A stretch of 64,000 bases of DNA from Crossiella cryophila (GTDB lineage: Bacteria > Actinomycetota > Actinomycetes > Mycobacteriales > Pseudonocardiaceae), in the NCBI RefSeq assembly GCF_014204915.1, contig NZ_JACHMH010000001.1, forward strand, positions 4,985,501 through 5,049,500. Reading direction: 5' to 3'. The translations under genes were made by a program, and so were the position numbers. Below, one piece after another: positions 41,901 to 50,768 of this stretch (positions are counted from its first letter, which is position 1; every line of letters starts with the position of its first letter). The notes below the pieces were generated by a model that saw only the letters and a program-made list of their open reading frames with translations, ran no database searches and was not told where the DNA came from.

Positions 41901-44887
41901 ACCGCGGCGGCATCCGGCTCCAGGTCACCGTGGACGGCCCGGCCGATGACGGCGGCCGCCCGGTCGCCGTGCACGCCCGCCCCGACGGCGCGGACCTGCC
42001 GTGGACCTGCCACGCCCGCGGCCGCCTGGTCCCCGCCACCGCCGAAGAGCCGTTCACCGAGACCTGGCCGCCCGCGGCCGAACCCGTTGACCTGACCGGG
42101 TTGTACGAGAAGTTCGCCGCGGTCGGCCTCGGCTACGGCCCGCTGTTCCAGGGCCTGCACCGGGCCTGGCGGCGGGAGGCGGACATCCTCGCCGAGATCG
42201 TGCTGCCCGCCGAACCCGGCCGCTTCGGCCTGCACCCCGCCCTGCTCGACGCCGCCCTGCAAGCCGCCGGACTCGCCCTGCCCGCCGACCCCGCCGACGG
42301 CCCCGGCCTGCCCTTCGCCTGGCGCGGCGTCACCCTGCACGCCACCGGCGCCGACCGGCTGCGGGTCAGGATCACCCCGGCCGAGGACGGCGTGACCCTG
42401 CACCTGGCCGACGGCGCGGGCAACCCGGTGGCCACCATCGAGTCCCTGCTGGTCCGCCAGCTCAACCCGGCCCAGCTGGCCGGGAACACCCGCCGCGACG
42501 CCCTGTTCCAGCTCGACTGGACGCCGCTGCCCGAGTCGACAGGCCCCGACCCCGAAGTCACGCTCATTCACCTGGACCCGGCCGGAACCACTGTCCCGGA
42601 ACGGATCCACGCCGCCGCCCACACCGCGCTCAGCACCGTGCAGAACTGGCTGGCCACCGACCAACCAGGCCACCTCGTCCTGCACACCCAGCACGCCGTC
42701 GCGGTCGGCGCCGAAGAGATCGACCCGGCCGCCGCCGCGATCTGGGGCCTGGCCCGCTCCGCCCAGTCCGAACACCCGGACCGGATCATCCTGCTCGACG
42801 GCGACCCCACCCCCTCGGCCCTGCGCACCGCCATCGACCAGGGCGAACCCCAGCTCGCCGTCCGCGACGGCAAGCTCTACGCACCCCGCCTGGCCCGAGC
42901 CACCGAACCCGAGACCACCGCGCTCCCAACGGATCCGGACCACACGGTGCTGATCACCGGCGGCACCGGCGCCCTCGGCGCGGAACTCGCCCGCCACCTG
43001 GCAGGCGTCCACGGACACCGCCGCCTGCTGCTCACCAGCCGCCGCGGCCTCAACGCCCCCGGCGCCCAGGAGCTGCTCGCCGAACTCACCGAACTCGGCG
43101 CGGCAGCCACCATCGCCGCCTGCGACGTCGCCGACCGCGACCAGCTGGCCGCCCTGCTGCACGACATCCCGGCCGCGCACCCGCTCACCGGCGTGGTGCA
43201 CACCGCGGGCGTGCTCGACGACGGCGTGCTCACCGCGCTCACCCCCGACCGCCTGGACACCGTGCTGCGCCCCAAGGCCGACGCCGCCTGGCACCTGCAC
43301 GAACTCACCCGCGACCGCGACCTGTCCATGTTCGTGCTGTTCTCCTCCGCTGCCGGGGTGCTCGGCGCCGCCGGTCAGGGCAGCTACGCCACCGCCAACA
43401 CCGTCCTGGACGCCATCGCCCAACACCGGCACACCCTCGGCCTGCCCGCGGTGTCCCTGGCCTGGGGACTGTGGGCCCAGCACGGCGGCATGACCGGCGA
43501 CCTGGCCGAGTCCGACCGCACCCGGCTCACCCGCGGCGGCGTCCAGGCACTGTCCACTGTGGACGGAATGGCGTTGTTCGACGCCACCTGCCGGGCCACC
43601 CGCCCACTGCTGCTGCCCATGCGGGTCGGCTCGGCCACCGGCCTGGGCACCGTGCCCGCCCTGCTGCGCGGCCTGGTCCCCGCCGCCCGCCGCACCGCGG
43701 GCACCGGCGTCACCGAGGCCGCGGACACCCTGCGCGACCGGCTCGCCGGCCTGGACACCGAGGCCCGGCACACCGCACTGGTCGACCTGGTCCGCGCCAG
43801 GGCCGCCGCTGTGCTCGGCTACCCCGGCACCGCGGAGGTCGCCCCCGAACGGGACTTCCTGGAACTCGGCCTGGACTCGCTCACCGCGATCGAACTGCGC
43901 AACGGCCTCAACGAGGCCACCGGCCTGCGGCTGCCGATGACCGTGGCCTTCGAGGAACCCACCGCCCAGCGCCTGGCCCGGCACCTGGACACCGCGCTGC
44001 GCGCCACCGCCACCCCCGCCGCGGAGGACGGCGAGACCGTGCGCACCCTGTTCCGCACCGCGGTGCAGACCGGGCAGCACTTCGCCGCCTTCGACCTCGT
44101 CCAGGCCGTCGCCGCACTGCGCCCGGTCTTCCACACCGCCGCCGACCTGCACCCCGTGCCCAGCCCCGTGCACCTGGCCGAGGCCGACGGACTGCGGCTG
44201 ATCTGCCTGCCCTCGCCGATGGGCATGGGCGGCGCCCGCCAGTACGCCCGCTTCGCCGCCGCCCTGCGCGGACAGCTCGCCGTCTCCGTGCTGCCCCTGC
44301 CCGGCTTCGCCGAGGACGAGCCACTGCCGGCCACCGCCGAGGCCGCGGTCGAGGTACTGGCCACCCTGGCCAGGCAGACCGCCGGTGCCGCGCCGTTCGC
44401 CTTGCTGGGCGCCTCCAGCGGCGGCCTGCTCGCCCAGGCCGTCGCACACCGCCTCGAACAGGACGGCCAGGCCCCGGTCGCGGTCGTGCTGCTGGACACC
44501 TTCCGGGACAACGGCGCCGGCCTGGACCAGGTCGTCGCGCTGATGCTGGACGGCCTGCTCACCAGGGAGGAGTGGATCGGCCCGTTCACCGGCGCCCGGC
44601 TGTCCGCGATGGCCCGCTACGCCCGGCTGCTGGAGGACTGGCTCGGCGCCGAACGGATCAACGCGCCGATCCTGTTCCTGCGCCCCGAATCCTCCTTCGC
44701 CACCGGAGCCGACGGCCAGGCGCTGGACCCGGCCCAGTGGCAGACCTCCTGGCCGGGCGCGCACACCACCAGCGAACTGCCCGGCGACCACTTCTCCCTG
44801 ATGGAGGAACACGCGGCGAACACCGCCGCGCACATCCGGGACTGGCTCACCACCCTGGGACAGCCTGTCCCGGATCGGAGTTTCTGA
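38969..44887 (+). CDS. Type I modular PKS, final module M9 plus thioesterase
   Basis: This 1972-residue protein makes the last extension and releases the chain. ATG 38969 overlaps the preceding TGA and begins a docking coil ([14 protein letters not shown]); the frame is open upstream only as a shadow. Domains: KS 36-460 (Cys207), AT 555-850 (GHSIG Ser640, HAFH: malonyl), DH 898-1172 (His936 in [10 protein letters not shown]), KR 1325-1570 (LDD, Tyr1473 in GSYATAN), ACP 1605-1680 (Ser1637, in LGLDSL) and thioesterase 1720-1972. The thioesterase shows a GxSxG nucleophile (GASSG, Ser1816), an Asp in VVLLDTF and His1941 in GDHFSL, the expected triad. It has no C-terminal docking tail, which agrees with being the last protein. 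Macrolactone formation or hydrolysis are both possible. The stop overlaps the next start (TGATG). Confidence 0.97.
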   Translation: MSDNDTRLLDYLKRVTVDLHETKARLTEVEGRGHEPVAVIAMACRYPGGISSPEDLWRLVEQGRDAVSEFPTDRGWDVDGLYDPDRGQLGTSYVRHGGFMAGAAEFDAAFFGISPREALAMDPQQRLLLETSWEVVERAGINPESLRGSRTGVFAGLMNHDYTVWAATLPAEVGGFAGNGNAGSVATGRIAYSLGLEGPAVTIDTACSSSLVALHLAIRALRTGECELALAGGVTVMATPTGFVEFSRQGGLAPDGRCKSFAGAADGTGWSEGVGMLLVARLADAQRLGYPVLAVLRGSAINQDGASNGLTAPNGPAQQRMIRQALADARLKPSEVDVVEAHGTGTTLGDPIEAQALLAAYGQGRETPLWLGSIKSNLGHTQAAAGVAGVIKMVQALRHQHLPPTLHVDEPTPHVDWSAGEVRLLTEAQDWPDPGRPRRAGVSSFGISGTNAHIILEQAPDQLSSPTAEAGVLPWLLSARSATALRTQAARLANRIEAEPELSTVDIGFSLATGRAALAHRAAVVGADREELLRGLHTLAEGGGLTGVTEPGGLAFLCTGQGSQRLGMGRELYDTHPAFTEAFDAVSAELDPELRTVLWSAPERLDHTEFTQPALFAVEVALFRLLESWGLRPDFLLGHSIGELAAAHLAEVLTLPDACRLVTARARLMQALPTGGAMISVQAGEDAVRPLLTAGVDLAAVNGPASVVLSGVEEEAEAIAATLAERGVKTKRLPVSHAFHSPLIEPMLTEFRAVAESVTYHKPAIPIVSTVDGKLLAEPTDPGYWVRQVRAPVRFADAFDTLLANGVTRCLELGPGGSLTALGQECLPEGETALLVPALRKDRAEARSLLEAVTRLQVSGVPVDWQPLFGPYAHTVDLPTYPFERRRYWPEGALPTASFGATGHPLLGEPVALPDTGGLALTGRLSLAAQPWLAEHTVNGLPLFPGAGMIELITHAGGLLGCGRIDELVLHAPLVLPDRGGIRLQVTVDGPADDGGRPVAVHARPDGADLPWTCHARGRLVPATAEEPFTETWPPAAEPVDLTGLYEKFAAVGLGYGPLFQGLHRAWRREADILAEIVLPAEPGRFGLHPALLDAALQAAGLALPADPADGPGLPFAWRGVTLHATGADRLRVRITPAEDGVTLHLADGAGNPVATIESLLVRQLNPAQLAGNTRRDALFQLDWTPLPESTGPDPEVTLIHLDPAGTTVPERIHAAAHTALSTVQNWLATDQPGHLVLHTQHAVAVGAEEIDPAAAAIWGLARSAQSEHPDRIILLDGDPTPSALRTAIDQGEPQLAVRDGKLYAPRLARATEPETTALPTDPDHTVLITGGTGALGAELARHLAGVHGHRRLLLTSRRGLNAPGAQELLAELTELGAAATIAACDVADRDQLAALLHDIPAAHPLTGVVHTAGVLDDGVLTALTPDRLDTVLRPKADAAWHLHELTRDRDLSMFVLFSSAAGVLGAAGQGSYATANTVLDAIAQHRHTLGLPAVSLAWGLWAQHGGMTGDLAESDRTRLTRGGVQALSTVDGMALFDATCRATRPLLLPMRVGSATGLGTVPALLRGLVPAARRTAGTGVTEAADTLRDRLAGLDTEARHTALVDLVRARAAAVLGYPGTAEVAPERDFLELGLDSLTAIELRNGLNEATGLRLPMTVAFEEPTAQRLARHLDTALRATATPAAEDGETVRTLFRTAVQTGQHFAAFDLVQAVAALRPVFHTAADLHPVPSPVHLAEADGLRLICLPSPMGMGGARQYARFAAALRGQLAVSVLPLPGFAEDEPLPATAEAAVEVLATLARQTAGAAPFALLGASSGGLLAQAVAHRLEQDGQAPVAVVLLDTFRDNGAGLDQVVALMLDGLLTREEWIGPFTGARLSAMARYARLLEDWLGAERINAPILFLRPESSFATGADGQALDPAQWQTSWPGAHTTSELPGDHFSLMEEHAANTAAHIRDWLTTLGQPVPDRSF
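39071..44010 (+). other. PKS module M9: KS-AT(malonyl)-DH-KR(B-type)-ACP
   Basis: The AT has GHSIG and HAFH. The DH has a complete HxxxGxxxxP. The KR has TGGTGALG and LDD. Its ACP reads LGLDS rather than LGFDS and is followed by a linker into the thioesterase. It should set the C2=C3 double bond. Confidence 0.87.
44150..44884 (+). other. Terminal thioesterase domain
   Basis: An alpha/beta-hydrolase domain closes the PKS: GASSG nucleophile elbow near 44414, a downstream Asp, and [10 protein letters not shown] carrying the catalytic His near 44789. Its place after the last ACP fits a chain-releasing, possibly macrolactonising, TE. Confidence 0.9.
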
Positions 44888-46164
44888 TGTCCTCCCCGCA
44901 CATCGCGGTCATCGGCGGCGGCACCGGCGGACTCGGCCTGGCGCACGCCCTGCACAACGCAGGCATCAGCGTCAGCGTGCACGAACGGCACCGGGTGCGC
45001 ACCGAACGCCTGCAGGGCTACCGGGTCAGCCTCAACCCCGACGGCTCCCGCGCGCTCAGCCGCTGCCTCTCCGCCCGGCGCTGGCAGGAGTTCCTGGACC
45101 ACTGCGTGGAGGCCGACTACGGCGACCAGGTGCTCACCGACACCCAATTGCGGGAACGACTGCGGCTGCGCGCCGCACCCAGGAAGGTGGTCGCCGACCG
45201 GGCCGAGGCCACCAACGACATCCAGCGCAGCACCCTGCAAACCCTGCTCGCCAGTGGACTCGAGGACATCGTCCACTACGACCAGGACTTCACCCGCTAC
45301 GAACACCTCCCGAACGGCCAGGTGCGCTGCCACTTCGCCGACGGCGGCAGCACCGTCGCGGACCTGGTGGTCGGCGCCGACGGCGGCCGCTCCCGGGTGC
45401 GCGCCCAGCTGCTGCCCACCGCGAAACGCCACGACACCGGCATGTTCATCGTGGCGGGCAAGTACCTGCTCACCGAGGAACGCGCGCAGAACCTGCCCGC
45501 CCAGCTGCGCACCGGCATCACCGGCGCGCTGGAGATGCGCGGCTGCAGCCTGATGTCCATGCCCATCAGGCAGAACAAGAACGGCGGTGTCAACGACGAG
45601 ACCTACCAGCACAACCCGGTGCTCTTCGACAACACCGTCGACTACCTGCTCTGGTCCTACAACGCCAGCCCCAGCCACCACCCCGGACTGACCAGGGGCG
45701 CCGACCCGCACACCCTGCGCGAGCTGGTCGGCTCACTCATCGCCGACTGGCATCCCGGACTGCGCCGGATGGTCGCCGACACCGAGGCGGAGACCATCTC
45801 ACTGCTGCCCGTGCACACCGCGGACCCGGTGCGGCCCTGGCCCACCACCAGGGTCACCCTGCTCGGCGACGCCATCCACAGCATGACCCCCTTCCTCGGC
45901 CTCGGCGCGGGCACCGCGCTGCGCGATGCCCGGCTGCTCGCCGACCGGATCATCGAGGTCGCCAACGGCGGCCGGGATCTCCTGGCAGCGGTGGGGGAGT
46001 ACGAACGGGAGATGCTCGACTACGGCTTCGCCGCGGTCGCCGACTCCCGCCGCGCCTCCCGGATGTTCCTGGCCGACAACGCTTTCGCCCGCCTGGCCTT
46101 CGGCGCCGCGTCCCGGCTGCTGACCGCCTTCCCGTCCCTGCAACAGAAGTTCGTCAACCAGTGA
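44887..46164 (+). CDS. FAD-dependent monooxygenase
   Basis: A 425-residue flavoprotein of the p-hydroxybenzoate hydroxylase-like group. It shows the N-terminal FAD loop (IGGGTGGLGLAHAL, residues 9-22), the DG motif near residue 160 (GADGGRSRVR) and the GD motif near residue 330 (LLGDAIHSMTPFLGLGAG). The start at 44887 shares one base with the PKS stop (TGATG), so it is almost certainly co-transcribed and coupled to the PKS. Upstream in-frame sequence lies inside the PKS gene. A tailoring oxidation (hydroxylation or epoxidation) of the polyketide is the likely role, by position rather than by sequence; the substrate is unknown. It lacks the second NADPH-binding Rossmann motif of Baeyer-Villiger enzymes of the BVMO type I class. 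Confidence 0.88.
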   Translation: MSSPHIAVIGGGTGGLGLAHALHNAGISVSVHERHRVRTERLQGYRVSLNPDGSRALSRCLSARRWQEFLDHCVEADYGDQVLTDTQLRERLRLRAAPRKVVADRAEATNDIQRSTLQTLLASGLEDIVHYDQDFTRYEHLPNGQVRCHFADGGSTVADLVVGADGGRSRVRAQLLPTAKRHDTGMFIVAGKYLLTEERAQNLPAQLRTGITGALEMRGCSLMSMPIRQNKNGGVNDETYQHNPVLFDNTVDYLLWSYNASPSHHPGLTRGADPHTLRELVGSLIADWHPGLRRMVADTEAETISLLPVHTADPVRPWPTTRVTLLGDAIHSMTPFLGLGAGTALRDARLLADRIIEVANGGRDLLAAVGEYEREMLDYGFAAVADSRRASRMFLADNAFARLAFGAASRLLTAFPSLQQKFVNQ

Positions 46165-46202
46165 CCGCCGGCTCACCCCGGCAGATGAGAAGGAGCCCCA
46201 CC

Positions 46203-46673
46203 ATGTCCGAAGCATTCTCCGCGCTGGAGGAGGACTTCCTGAAGGTCACCAGCACCGTCGTGCTGGCCACCGTGACCACCGTGGACGGCAACGGAGCCCC
46301 GCGCTCCCGGGTGCTGCACCCGGTGTGGGAGGTGGTGGACGGCCGCCCGGTCGGCTGGATCTTCACCTCCCGATCCCCGGTCAAGACCAAACACCTGGCC
46401 GGGAACCCGAACGTCGCGGTGTCCTACCTCAGCGCGATCGGCGAGGTCGTGCTCGCCGAGTGCGTGGCCAGCTGGGTGGAGGACGGGGAGACCAAGAAGC
46501 ACGTGTACGAGCTGATCAACGGCCGCGGCGACGGGTACGACCTGCGGCTGTTCGGCATCGACAGCCCGGAGAACCCGGCCTTCGAGGTGCTGCGGCTGGA
46601 CCCGTCCCGGGTGCAGGTCAACACCGACTTCCCGAAGGACTTCACCTTCATCCCACGGATGGCCAAGCTCTGA
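46203..46673 (+). CDS. Pyridoxamine 5'-phosphate oxidase-fold FMN protein
   Basis: A 156-residue protein with the split-barrel pattern of the PNPOx-like family: LATVTTVDGNGAPRSRVL at the N-terminus, the GWIFTSRSPVKTKHLAGNP strand-helix, then a C-terminal RLDPSRVQVNT. ATG 46203 has a good ribosome site (AGAAGGAG, about 8 bases before). An in-frame start 42 bases earlier lacks one. It sits 38 bases after the monooxygenase and shares its strand, so they probably form one transcript that ends at the hairpin five bases downstream. Family members bind FMN or F420 and reduce or oxidise varied substrates. A role in polyketide tailoring, or in flavin supply to the monooxygenase, is inferred only from position. 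Confidence 0.85.
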   Translation: MSEAFSALEEDFLKVTSTVVLATVTTVDGNGAPRSRVLHPVWEVVDGRPVGWIFTSRSPVKTKHLAGNPNVAVSYLSAIGEVVLAECVASWVEDGETKKHVYELINGRGDGYDLRLFGIDSPENPAFEVLRLDPSRVQVNTDFPKDFTFIPRMAKL

Positions 46674-46677
46674 CCGC

Positions 46678-46707
46678 CCGGCCGGCGCCCACCCGGGCGC
46701 CGGCCGG
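46678..46707. terminator. Bidirectional hairpin terminator
   Basis: A perfect 13-bp GC inverted repeat with a four-base loop (ACCC) begins five bases after one stop codon and lies just before the convergent stop of the type II thioesterase gene. No long T-run follows, as is usual in actinomycetes. Confidence 0.8.
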
Positions 46708-46714
46708 ACCCTGC

Positions 46715-47467
46715 TCACGCAGTGCCGGCCAGATGGCCGTCGATGTGCGCGGAGATCATTCGCAGGATCTCCGGCACCACGGCGTTGAGAAAGAAATGCC
46801 CGCCGGGAAATACTTTCAGCTCGAATGAACCGGTGGTGTGCTCATCCCAGGATTTCACCTCGTCCACGGTGGCCTTGGGATCGGCGTCCCCGGTCAACGC
46901 GATCACCGGACAGGACAACGGCGGACCCGGCGTGTAGCGGTAGGTCTCGGCGGCCTTGTAGTCGGTGCGGATCGCCGGCAGCACCATCCGCAGCACGTCC
47001 TCGTCCTCCAGCAGCGCGGAGTCGGTGCCTGCCAGCTTCCGGACGTCGACGATCAACCGGTCGTCATCGAGCAGGTGGGTGCGCTCGTCGCGGGGCCGGG
47101 ACGGCGCGCGGCGACCGGAGGCGAACAACCCGGTCGGCCGGATCCCCTCCGCCTCCAGCCTGCGCGCCACCTCGAAGGCCAGCGACGCGCCCATGCTGTG
47201 CCCGAACAGGGTGACCGGGCGGTCCAGCCAGGGCCGCACGGCCTTGGTCACCTCATCGGCCAGCGCCTCGATGGAATCGATGCCCGGCTCCTGCCTGCGG
47301 TCCTGCCTGCCGGGGTACTGCACGGCGAGCACCTCAACGCCGGGGGTCAGCGCGCGGGAGACCGGGAAGAAGTAGCTGGCCGACCCACCGGCGTGCGGCA
47401 GGCACAGCAGTCGGGCGGGTGCCTGTGGCGCCGGGTGAAAACGACGCACCCAGAGATCGTCAGTCAT
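46715..47467 (-). CDS. Type II thioesterase (PKS editing)
   Basis: A 250-residue free-standing alpha/beta-hydrolase typical of PKS and NRPS loci, where it removes wrong or decarboxylated acyl groups stuck on ACPs. The N-terminal LLCLPHAGGSAS strand supplies the oxyanion region, the nucleophile is Ser91 in GHSMG, Asp194 or Asp196 lies in TGDADP, and the catalytic His224 is in GGHFFL. Length matches the family. It is transcribed against the PKS run and diverges from the XRE/NB-ARC regulator, sharing a 372-base upstream region with it. That layout suggests that the regulator region may control it, though this is inference. Confidence 0.95.
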   Translation of the reverse strand: MTDDLWVRRFHPAPQAPARLLCLPHAGGSASYFFPVSRALTPGVEVLAVQYPGRQDRRQEPGIDSIEALADEVTKAVRPWLDRPVTLFGHSMGASLAFEVARRLEAEGIRPTGLFASGRRAPSRPRDERTHLLDDDRLIVDVRKLAGTDSALLEDEDVLRMVLPAIRTDYKAAETYRYTPGPPLSCPVIALTGDADPKATVDEVKSWDEHTTGSFELKVFPGGHFFLNAVVPEILRMISAHIDGHLAGTA

Positions 47468-47839
47468 GGTTGCCCCGAAGTCCTAACTTCAGCGGTCCGG
47501 AGTAATGGATTCGCAATGCGCATATGCGCGCGATGGACCCAATTCTAGCCGCTGTTCCGGCCTGGTGTCCGTGTTGTGCTCAAGTTGCTGTCACGAATCC
47601 GACATTTAGCTCACCAGAGTTCTCTATGTGCCCGGTTCTTGCCTGGTCGCAGCCCCCGCTGTCACACTCACCAGTGGTTCTGCCACGAGCAGGACCTGTG
47701 GACCGCTACCACAACCAATGGGGGTGCCGCCAGTTATTCAGCCATATGTGAAGCGCTCGCCGCTTCAGAAAATAATTCGATTATATCCACGTTTGGCTCA
47801 TGTTGAAGAGCCAGTTCGCCGCTGGGGGGCGTTCTCGGA
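47468..47839. promoter_or_regulatory. Divergent intergenic regulatory region
   Basis: These 372 bases separate the leftward thioesterase and the rightward regulator. The stretch is clearly AT-richer than its surroundings (for example around 47,765-47,810), as promoters often are in GC-rich genomes. Overlapping short reading frames here lack good ribosome sites and GC-ending codons, so I do not call genes. A 12-bp palindrome is at 47518. Confidence 0.55.
47518..47529. promoter_or_regulatory. 12-bp palindrome, candidate operator
   Basis: GCGCATATGCGC is a perfect palindrome about 50 bases upstream of the thioesterase start. Its place fits a repressor or activator site, but no known regulator consensus is matched. 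Confidence 0.3.
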
Positions 47840-49126
47840 GTGGATCACTCAGGTTTATTCGGGGCCATGTTGCGAGAGTTTCGCCTGCGCGCCGGAATGA
47901 CGCAGGAGGAACTGGCTGAGGGTTCGGGTGTGTCGGCCCGGACGATCAGCTTGCTGGAGACCGGGAGGCGTGAGGCGCCTCGGCTGGCCTCGGCGAGACT
48001 GCTCGCCGAGGCACTGTCCCTGCCGGTGGAGGAACGCGGTGCGCTGTTCGCGGCGACCCGCGGTGAGATGACCGGCCTGCTGCCGACCCAGCAGACCGGC
48101 GAACGCACCACCACGACCGAGACAGCGGTCCAGGTGGGGTCGCACGGGTTCCTGCCCTACGACGTGCCCGACTTCGTCGGTCGCGACGCGGAGCTGAACC
48201 GGTTGCGGCACTTGGCCAGTCTGTCGGCGAGCACGGTCATCGCGGTGCTCGACGGCATGGCCGGCATCGGAAAATCGGCACTGGCCGTGCACGCCGGGCA
48301 CGCGCTGACCGCGCTGTACCCGGACGGCCAGTTCTATTGCGATCTCAGGGGTTTCAGCCAGGGCCACCAGCCACTGGATCCTGCCGAAGCCCTGGAGGCG
48401 TTGCTGCGGATGGTGAACGTGCCGTCCTGGCAGATACCGCCCACAGTGGACGAACGCGCCGCGCTGTGGCGGGCCAGTGTCGCCGGACAACGGGTTCTGG
48501 TGGTGCTGGACAACGTCTCGGACACCGATCAGGTCCGCCCGCTGCTGCCGGGCACCGCGGGCAGCCTGGTCGTGGTCACCTCCCGTCGCCGGCTACCCGC
48601 CCTGGCCGGTGCGATTCCGTTGTCGCTGGACGTTCTTCCGCCCGGGGACGCCCTGCGACTGTTCACCCGAGTGGCCGGCCGGGACCGCATGCGGGACGAG
48701 GAGGCCAGCGCGGCCGAGATCGTCAAGCTGTGCGGTTTCCTGCCGATGGCGGTGCGCATCGCCGCGGTCCGGCTGGCCAACCGGCCCAGCTGGACCACCG
48801 GTCACCTCGCGGAGCGGCTGCGGGATGACAACCGCAGGCTGGGTGAGCTTGCCGTGGCCGGGATGCCCGGTGTGGCAACGACATTCACCCTGTCCTATCG
48901 CCTGTTGGACCAGCACCAGCTCCGGCTGTTCCGCCTGTTGGGCAGACATGGCGGCGAGGTCTTCGACCCCGACGCGGCAGCCACACTGGCCGGCCTCACC
49001 CCGATGCGGGCCGAGGAACTGCTGGAAACCCTGGTGGACAACCACCTGCTGTTGCAACCGGCGCCGGGCCGCTACACCTTCCACGAGCTGCTGCGGGATC
49101 AGGCCCGCAGTCTCACGGAGGACTGA
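47840..49126 (+). CDS. XRE/NB-ARC (STAND) transcriptional regulator, short form
   Basis: A 428-residue regulator with an N-terminal XRE helix-turn-helix (about residues 7-65: MTQEELAEGSGVSARTISLL) followed by an NB-ARC ATPase domain: P-loop GMAGIGKSA at 139-147, Walker B-like VLVVLDNVSD near 217, GLPLA-equivalent CGFLPMAV, and a C-terminal winged-helix segment ending FHELLRDQARSLTED. Related AfsR-like and XRE/NB-ARC regulators usually continue into a TPR repeat region of several hundred residues; here the protein stops where it would begin. The GTG at 47840 follows a GGGGGG stretch; ATG 47867 is an alternative. Position next to the PKS and diverging from the editing thioesterase suggests pathway control, which is inference. 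Confidence 0.85.
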   Translation: MDHSGLFGAMLREFRLRAGMTQEELAEGSGVSARTISLLETGRREAPRLASARLLAEALSLPVEERGALFAATRGEMTGLLPTQQTGERTTTTETAVQVGSHGFLPYDVPDFVGRDAELNRLRHLASLSASTVIAVLDGMAGIGKSALAVHAGHALTALYPDGQFYCDLRGFSQGHQPLDPAEALEALLRMVNVPSWQIPPTVDERAALWRASVAGQRVLVVLDNVSDTDQVRPLLPGTAGSLVVVTSRRRLPALAGAIPLSLDVLPPGDALRLFTRVAGRDRMRDEEASAAEIVKLCGFLPMAVRIAAVRLANRPSWTTGHLAERLRDDNRRLGELAVAGMPGVATTFTLSYRLLDQHQLRLFRLLGRHGGEVFDPDAAATLAGLTPMRAEELLETLVDNHLLLQPAPGRYTFHELLRDQARSLTED

Positions 49127-49132
49127 GTGGTG

Positions 49133-49164
49133 CCGGGCCCGCCGATTCCGGTCGGCGGGCCCGG
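49133..49164. terminator. Bidirectional hairpin terminator
   Basis: A perfect 13-bp inverted repeat (arms 49133-49145 and 49152-49164) with a six-base loop lies between two convergent stop codons six bases after one and three before the other. It should insulate the PKS-side regulator from the LacI operon. Confidence 0.8.
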
Positions 49165-49166
49165 AC

Positions 49167-50186
49167 TCAGGCCGAGTCCCGGTGCACGAGCGTGGGTTCG
49201 AAGATCACCGCGGCCGGCGGCACGTCCGGGTCCTCGACCCTGGTGAGCACCTGGCGGGCCATTTCCGCGGCCATGTCCTCCACCGGCTGGCGGACCGTGG
49301 TCAGCGGGGGCTCACAGGCCAGCGCGGCGCTGCTGTCGTCGAAACCGATCACCGCGACGTCCTCGGGCACCCGGCGGCCGTGCTTGCGCAGCACCGGCAG
49401 CGCACCCTGGGCCATCAGGTCGGAGGCGACGAACACCGCGTCCAGGCCGGGGGTGTCGGCGAGCAGCCGTTCCATCGCGGCGGCGCCGCCCGCGCGGCTG
49501 AAATCGCCCTCGGCGATCAGCGGGGGCGGGTGGCCGAGGCCGATGAGGGTGTCCCGGAAGCCGGTGAGACGACCCTGGCCCGCGGGGGCCTCCAGCGGGC
49601 CGGTGATGGTGGCGAAGTCGTGGCGGACAAGGGCGTGCAGGTGCTGGGCGGCCAGCGCGCCGCCCGCGACCTGGTCCACATCCACGTAGGTGATGCGGGT
49701 GGGATTGGGCGACTTCCCGGCCAGCACGACCGGCAGGCGGGACTTCAGGAGCTGACCGGGCAGCGGGTCCTGGGCGTAGGTGTGGATCAGGATCACCCCG
49801 TCCAGGCGGCCCTGACGCAGGTCGGTGACCACCTGCTCGCGACTGTCCCGGCCGGTCATCAGCAGCACCAGGTGCAGGCCCAGCGGGTTGAGCACGCTGG
49901 TCACCCCGCTGACCACCCGGCCGAAGAACGGGTCGCCCAGGATCCGGCTCTCCTCCGGCAGCACCAGCGCGATCGCGTCGGCGCGCCGGGTGACCAGGGA
50001 ACGGGCCGCCAGATTGGGCAGGTAACCGGTTTCGGAGATGGCCCGCTCGACCGCCTGGCGCAGACCCTCGTCCACGCTGGCCTTGCCGTTGACCACCCGG
50101 GATACCGTCGCCCGCGACACACCGGCGACCCGCGCGACGACCTCCAGGGTCACGCGTTCGGCGGTGGGGCGGCGGGAGACGGACAC
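49167..50186 (-). CDS. LacI-family transcriptional regulator
   Basis: A 339-residue repressor with the LacI helix-turn-helix at residues 12-35 (TLEVVARVAGVSRATVSRVV) and the hinge NLAARSL, then the periplasmic-binding-protein-like sensor domain (VIGFDDSSAALACEPPLTTVRQP near the C-terminus). The start is GTG. It is the last gene of a leftward operon after the DUF1996 and DUF305 genes (30-base gap). Two GAGCGCTC-centred palindromes lie ahead of that operon and look like LacI-family operators, so autoregulation is plausible. The effector is probably a sugar; the large glycosidase about 2.3 kb away is a possible partner, but no operator copy was seen directly in front of it. Confidence 0.93.
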   Translation of the reverse strand: MSVSRRPTAERVTLEVVARVAGVSRATVSRVVNGKASVDEGLRQAVERAISETGYLPNLAARSLVTRRADAIALVLPEESRILGDPFFGRVVSGVTSVLNPLGLHLVLLMTGRDSREQVVTDLRQGRLDGVILIHTYAQDPLPGQLLKSRLPVVLAGKSPNPTRITYVDVDQVAGGALAAQHLHALVRHDFATITGPLEAPAGQGRLTGFRDTLIGLGHPPPLIAEGDFSRAGGAAAMERLLADTPGLDAVFVASDLMAQGALPVLRKHGRRVPEDVAVIGFDDSSAALACEPPLTTVRQPVEDMAAEMARQVLTRVEDPDVPPAAVIFEPTLVHRDSA

Positions 50187-50216
50187 CTGATCTTTATACC
50201 GGCTCCCGCCGCCCGG

Positions 50217-50768
50217 TCAGCCGCCCGTGAGCTGGGCGAGCCGGGCCAGATCCACCTCGCGTTGCCCGGTCATCCGCCCGGCGACCTCCTTGGTGGCCGG
50301 ATGGGTGATCGACTCGGCCGCCGAAGTGGCCACCGTGCTCGATTCGGTCAGGTGCGCGCGCAGCAGCCGGATGAACTCCGCGTCGAAGTCCGCCGCCCTG
50401 GCCAGCGCGCTCAGCTCGGGCTCGGTCGGCATGCCGGGCATGTCGTGGCCCTGGTGGTTGTCCACATAGGCCACCCCGGCCTGTTTGAGCAGCTCGTGCA
50501 GGGTTTCCCGTTCCGCGCGGCGGGCCGAGCCGAGTTCGGCCGCCAGCTCGCGCAGCGCCGGTCTCACCACCCGGGCCGCGCCCGCGTCGAGCAGTTTGAC
50601 CGCCTGGTCGTCGGTGGCGATGACCAGTTCGGCGAAGGCGGTCTCGGTCGGCCCGAACACCCCCGCCGCCGTCGAGGGCGCTGACGGCGGCGGGGACGCG
50701 GCCTGCTGGGCACAGCCGGTCAGGCCGAGACCCAGCAGGGCGATGAGCATGGGCCGGGCCAAGCTCAT
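50217..50768 (-). CDS. DUF305-type lipoprotein
   Basis: A 183-residue secreted lipoprotein: the signal MSLARPMLIALLGLGLTGCA ends in a lipobox (LTGC), then a Ser/Pro linker and a four-helix domain of the DUF305 kind, with HDMPGM and paired alpha-helices rich in Glu and Arg. The reading frame extends upstream but this ATG forms an ATGA overlap with the DUF1996 gene stop, which makes it the natural start. DUF305 proteins are often found with metal-handling genes, but the function is not settled. It is co-transcribed with the DUF1996 and LacI genes. Confidence 0.85.
   Translation of the reverse strand: MSLARPMLIALLGLGLTGCAQQAASPPPSAPSTAAGVFGPTETAFAELVIATDDQAVKLLDAGAARVVRPALRELAAELGSARRAERETLHELLKQAGVAYVDNHQGHDMPGMPTEPELSALARAADFDAEFIRLLRAHLTESSTVATSAAESITHPATKEVAGRMTGQREVDLARLAQLTGG

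Noticed and set aside
43471-44886. Upstream extension of the monooxygenase frame
   Set aside because: It lies within the thioesterase-containing PKS gene and has no domain. The FAD motif starts just after ATG 44887.
47524-47900. Three overlapping short + frames in the divergent region
   Set aside because: Their codons are not GC3-biased, no ribosome sites precede them and no family is recognisable. The region looks like promoter DNA.
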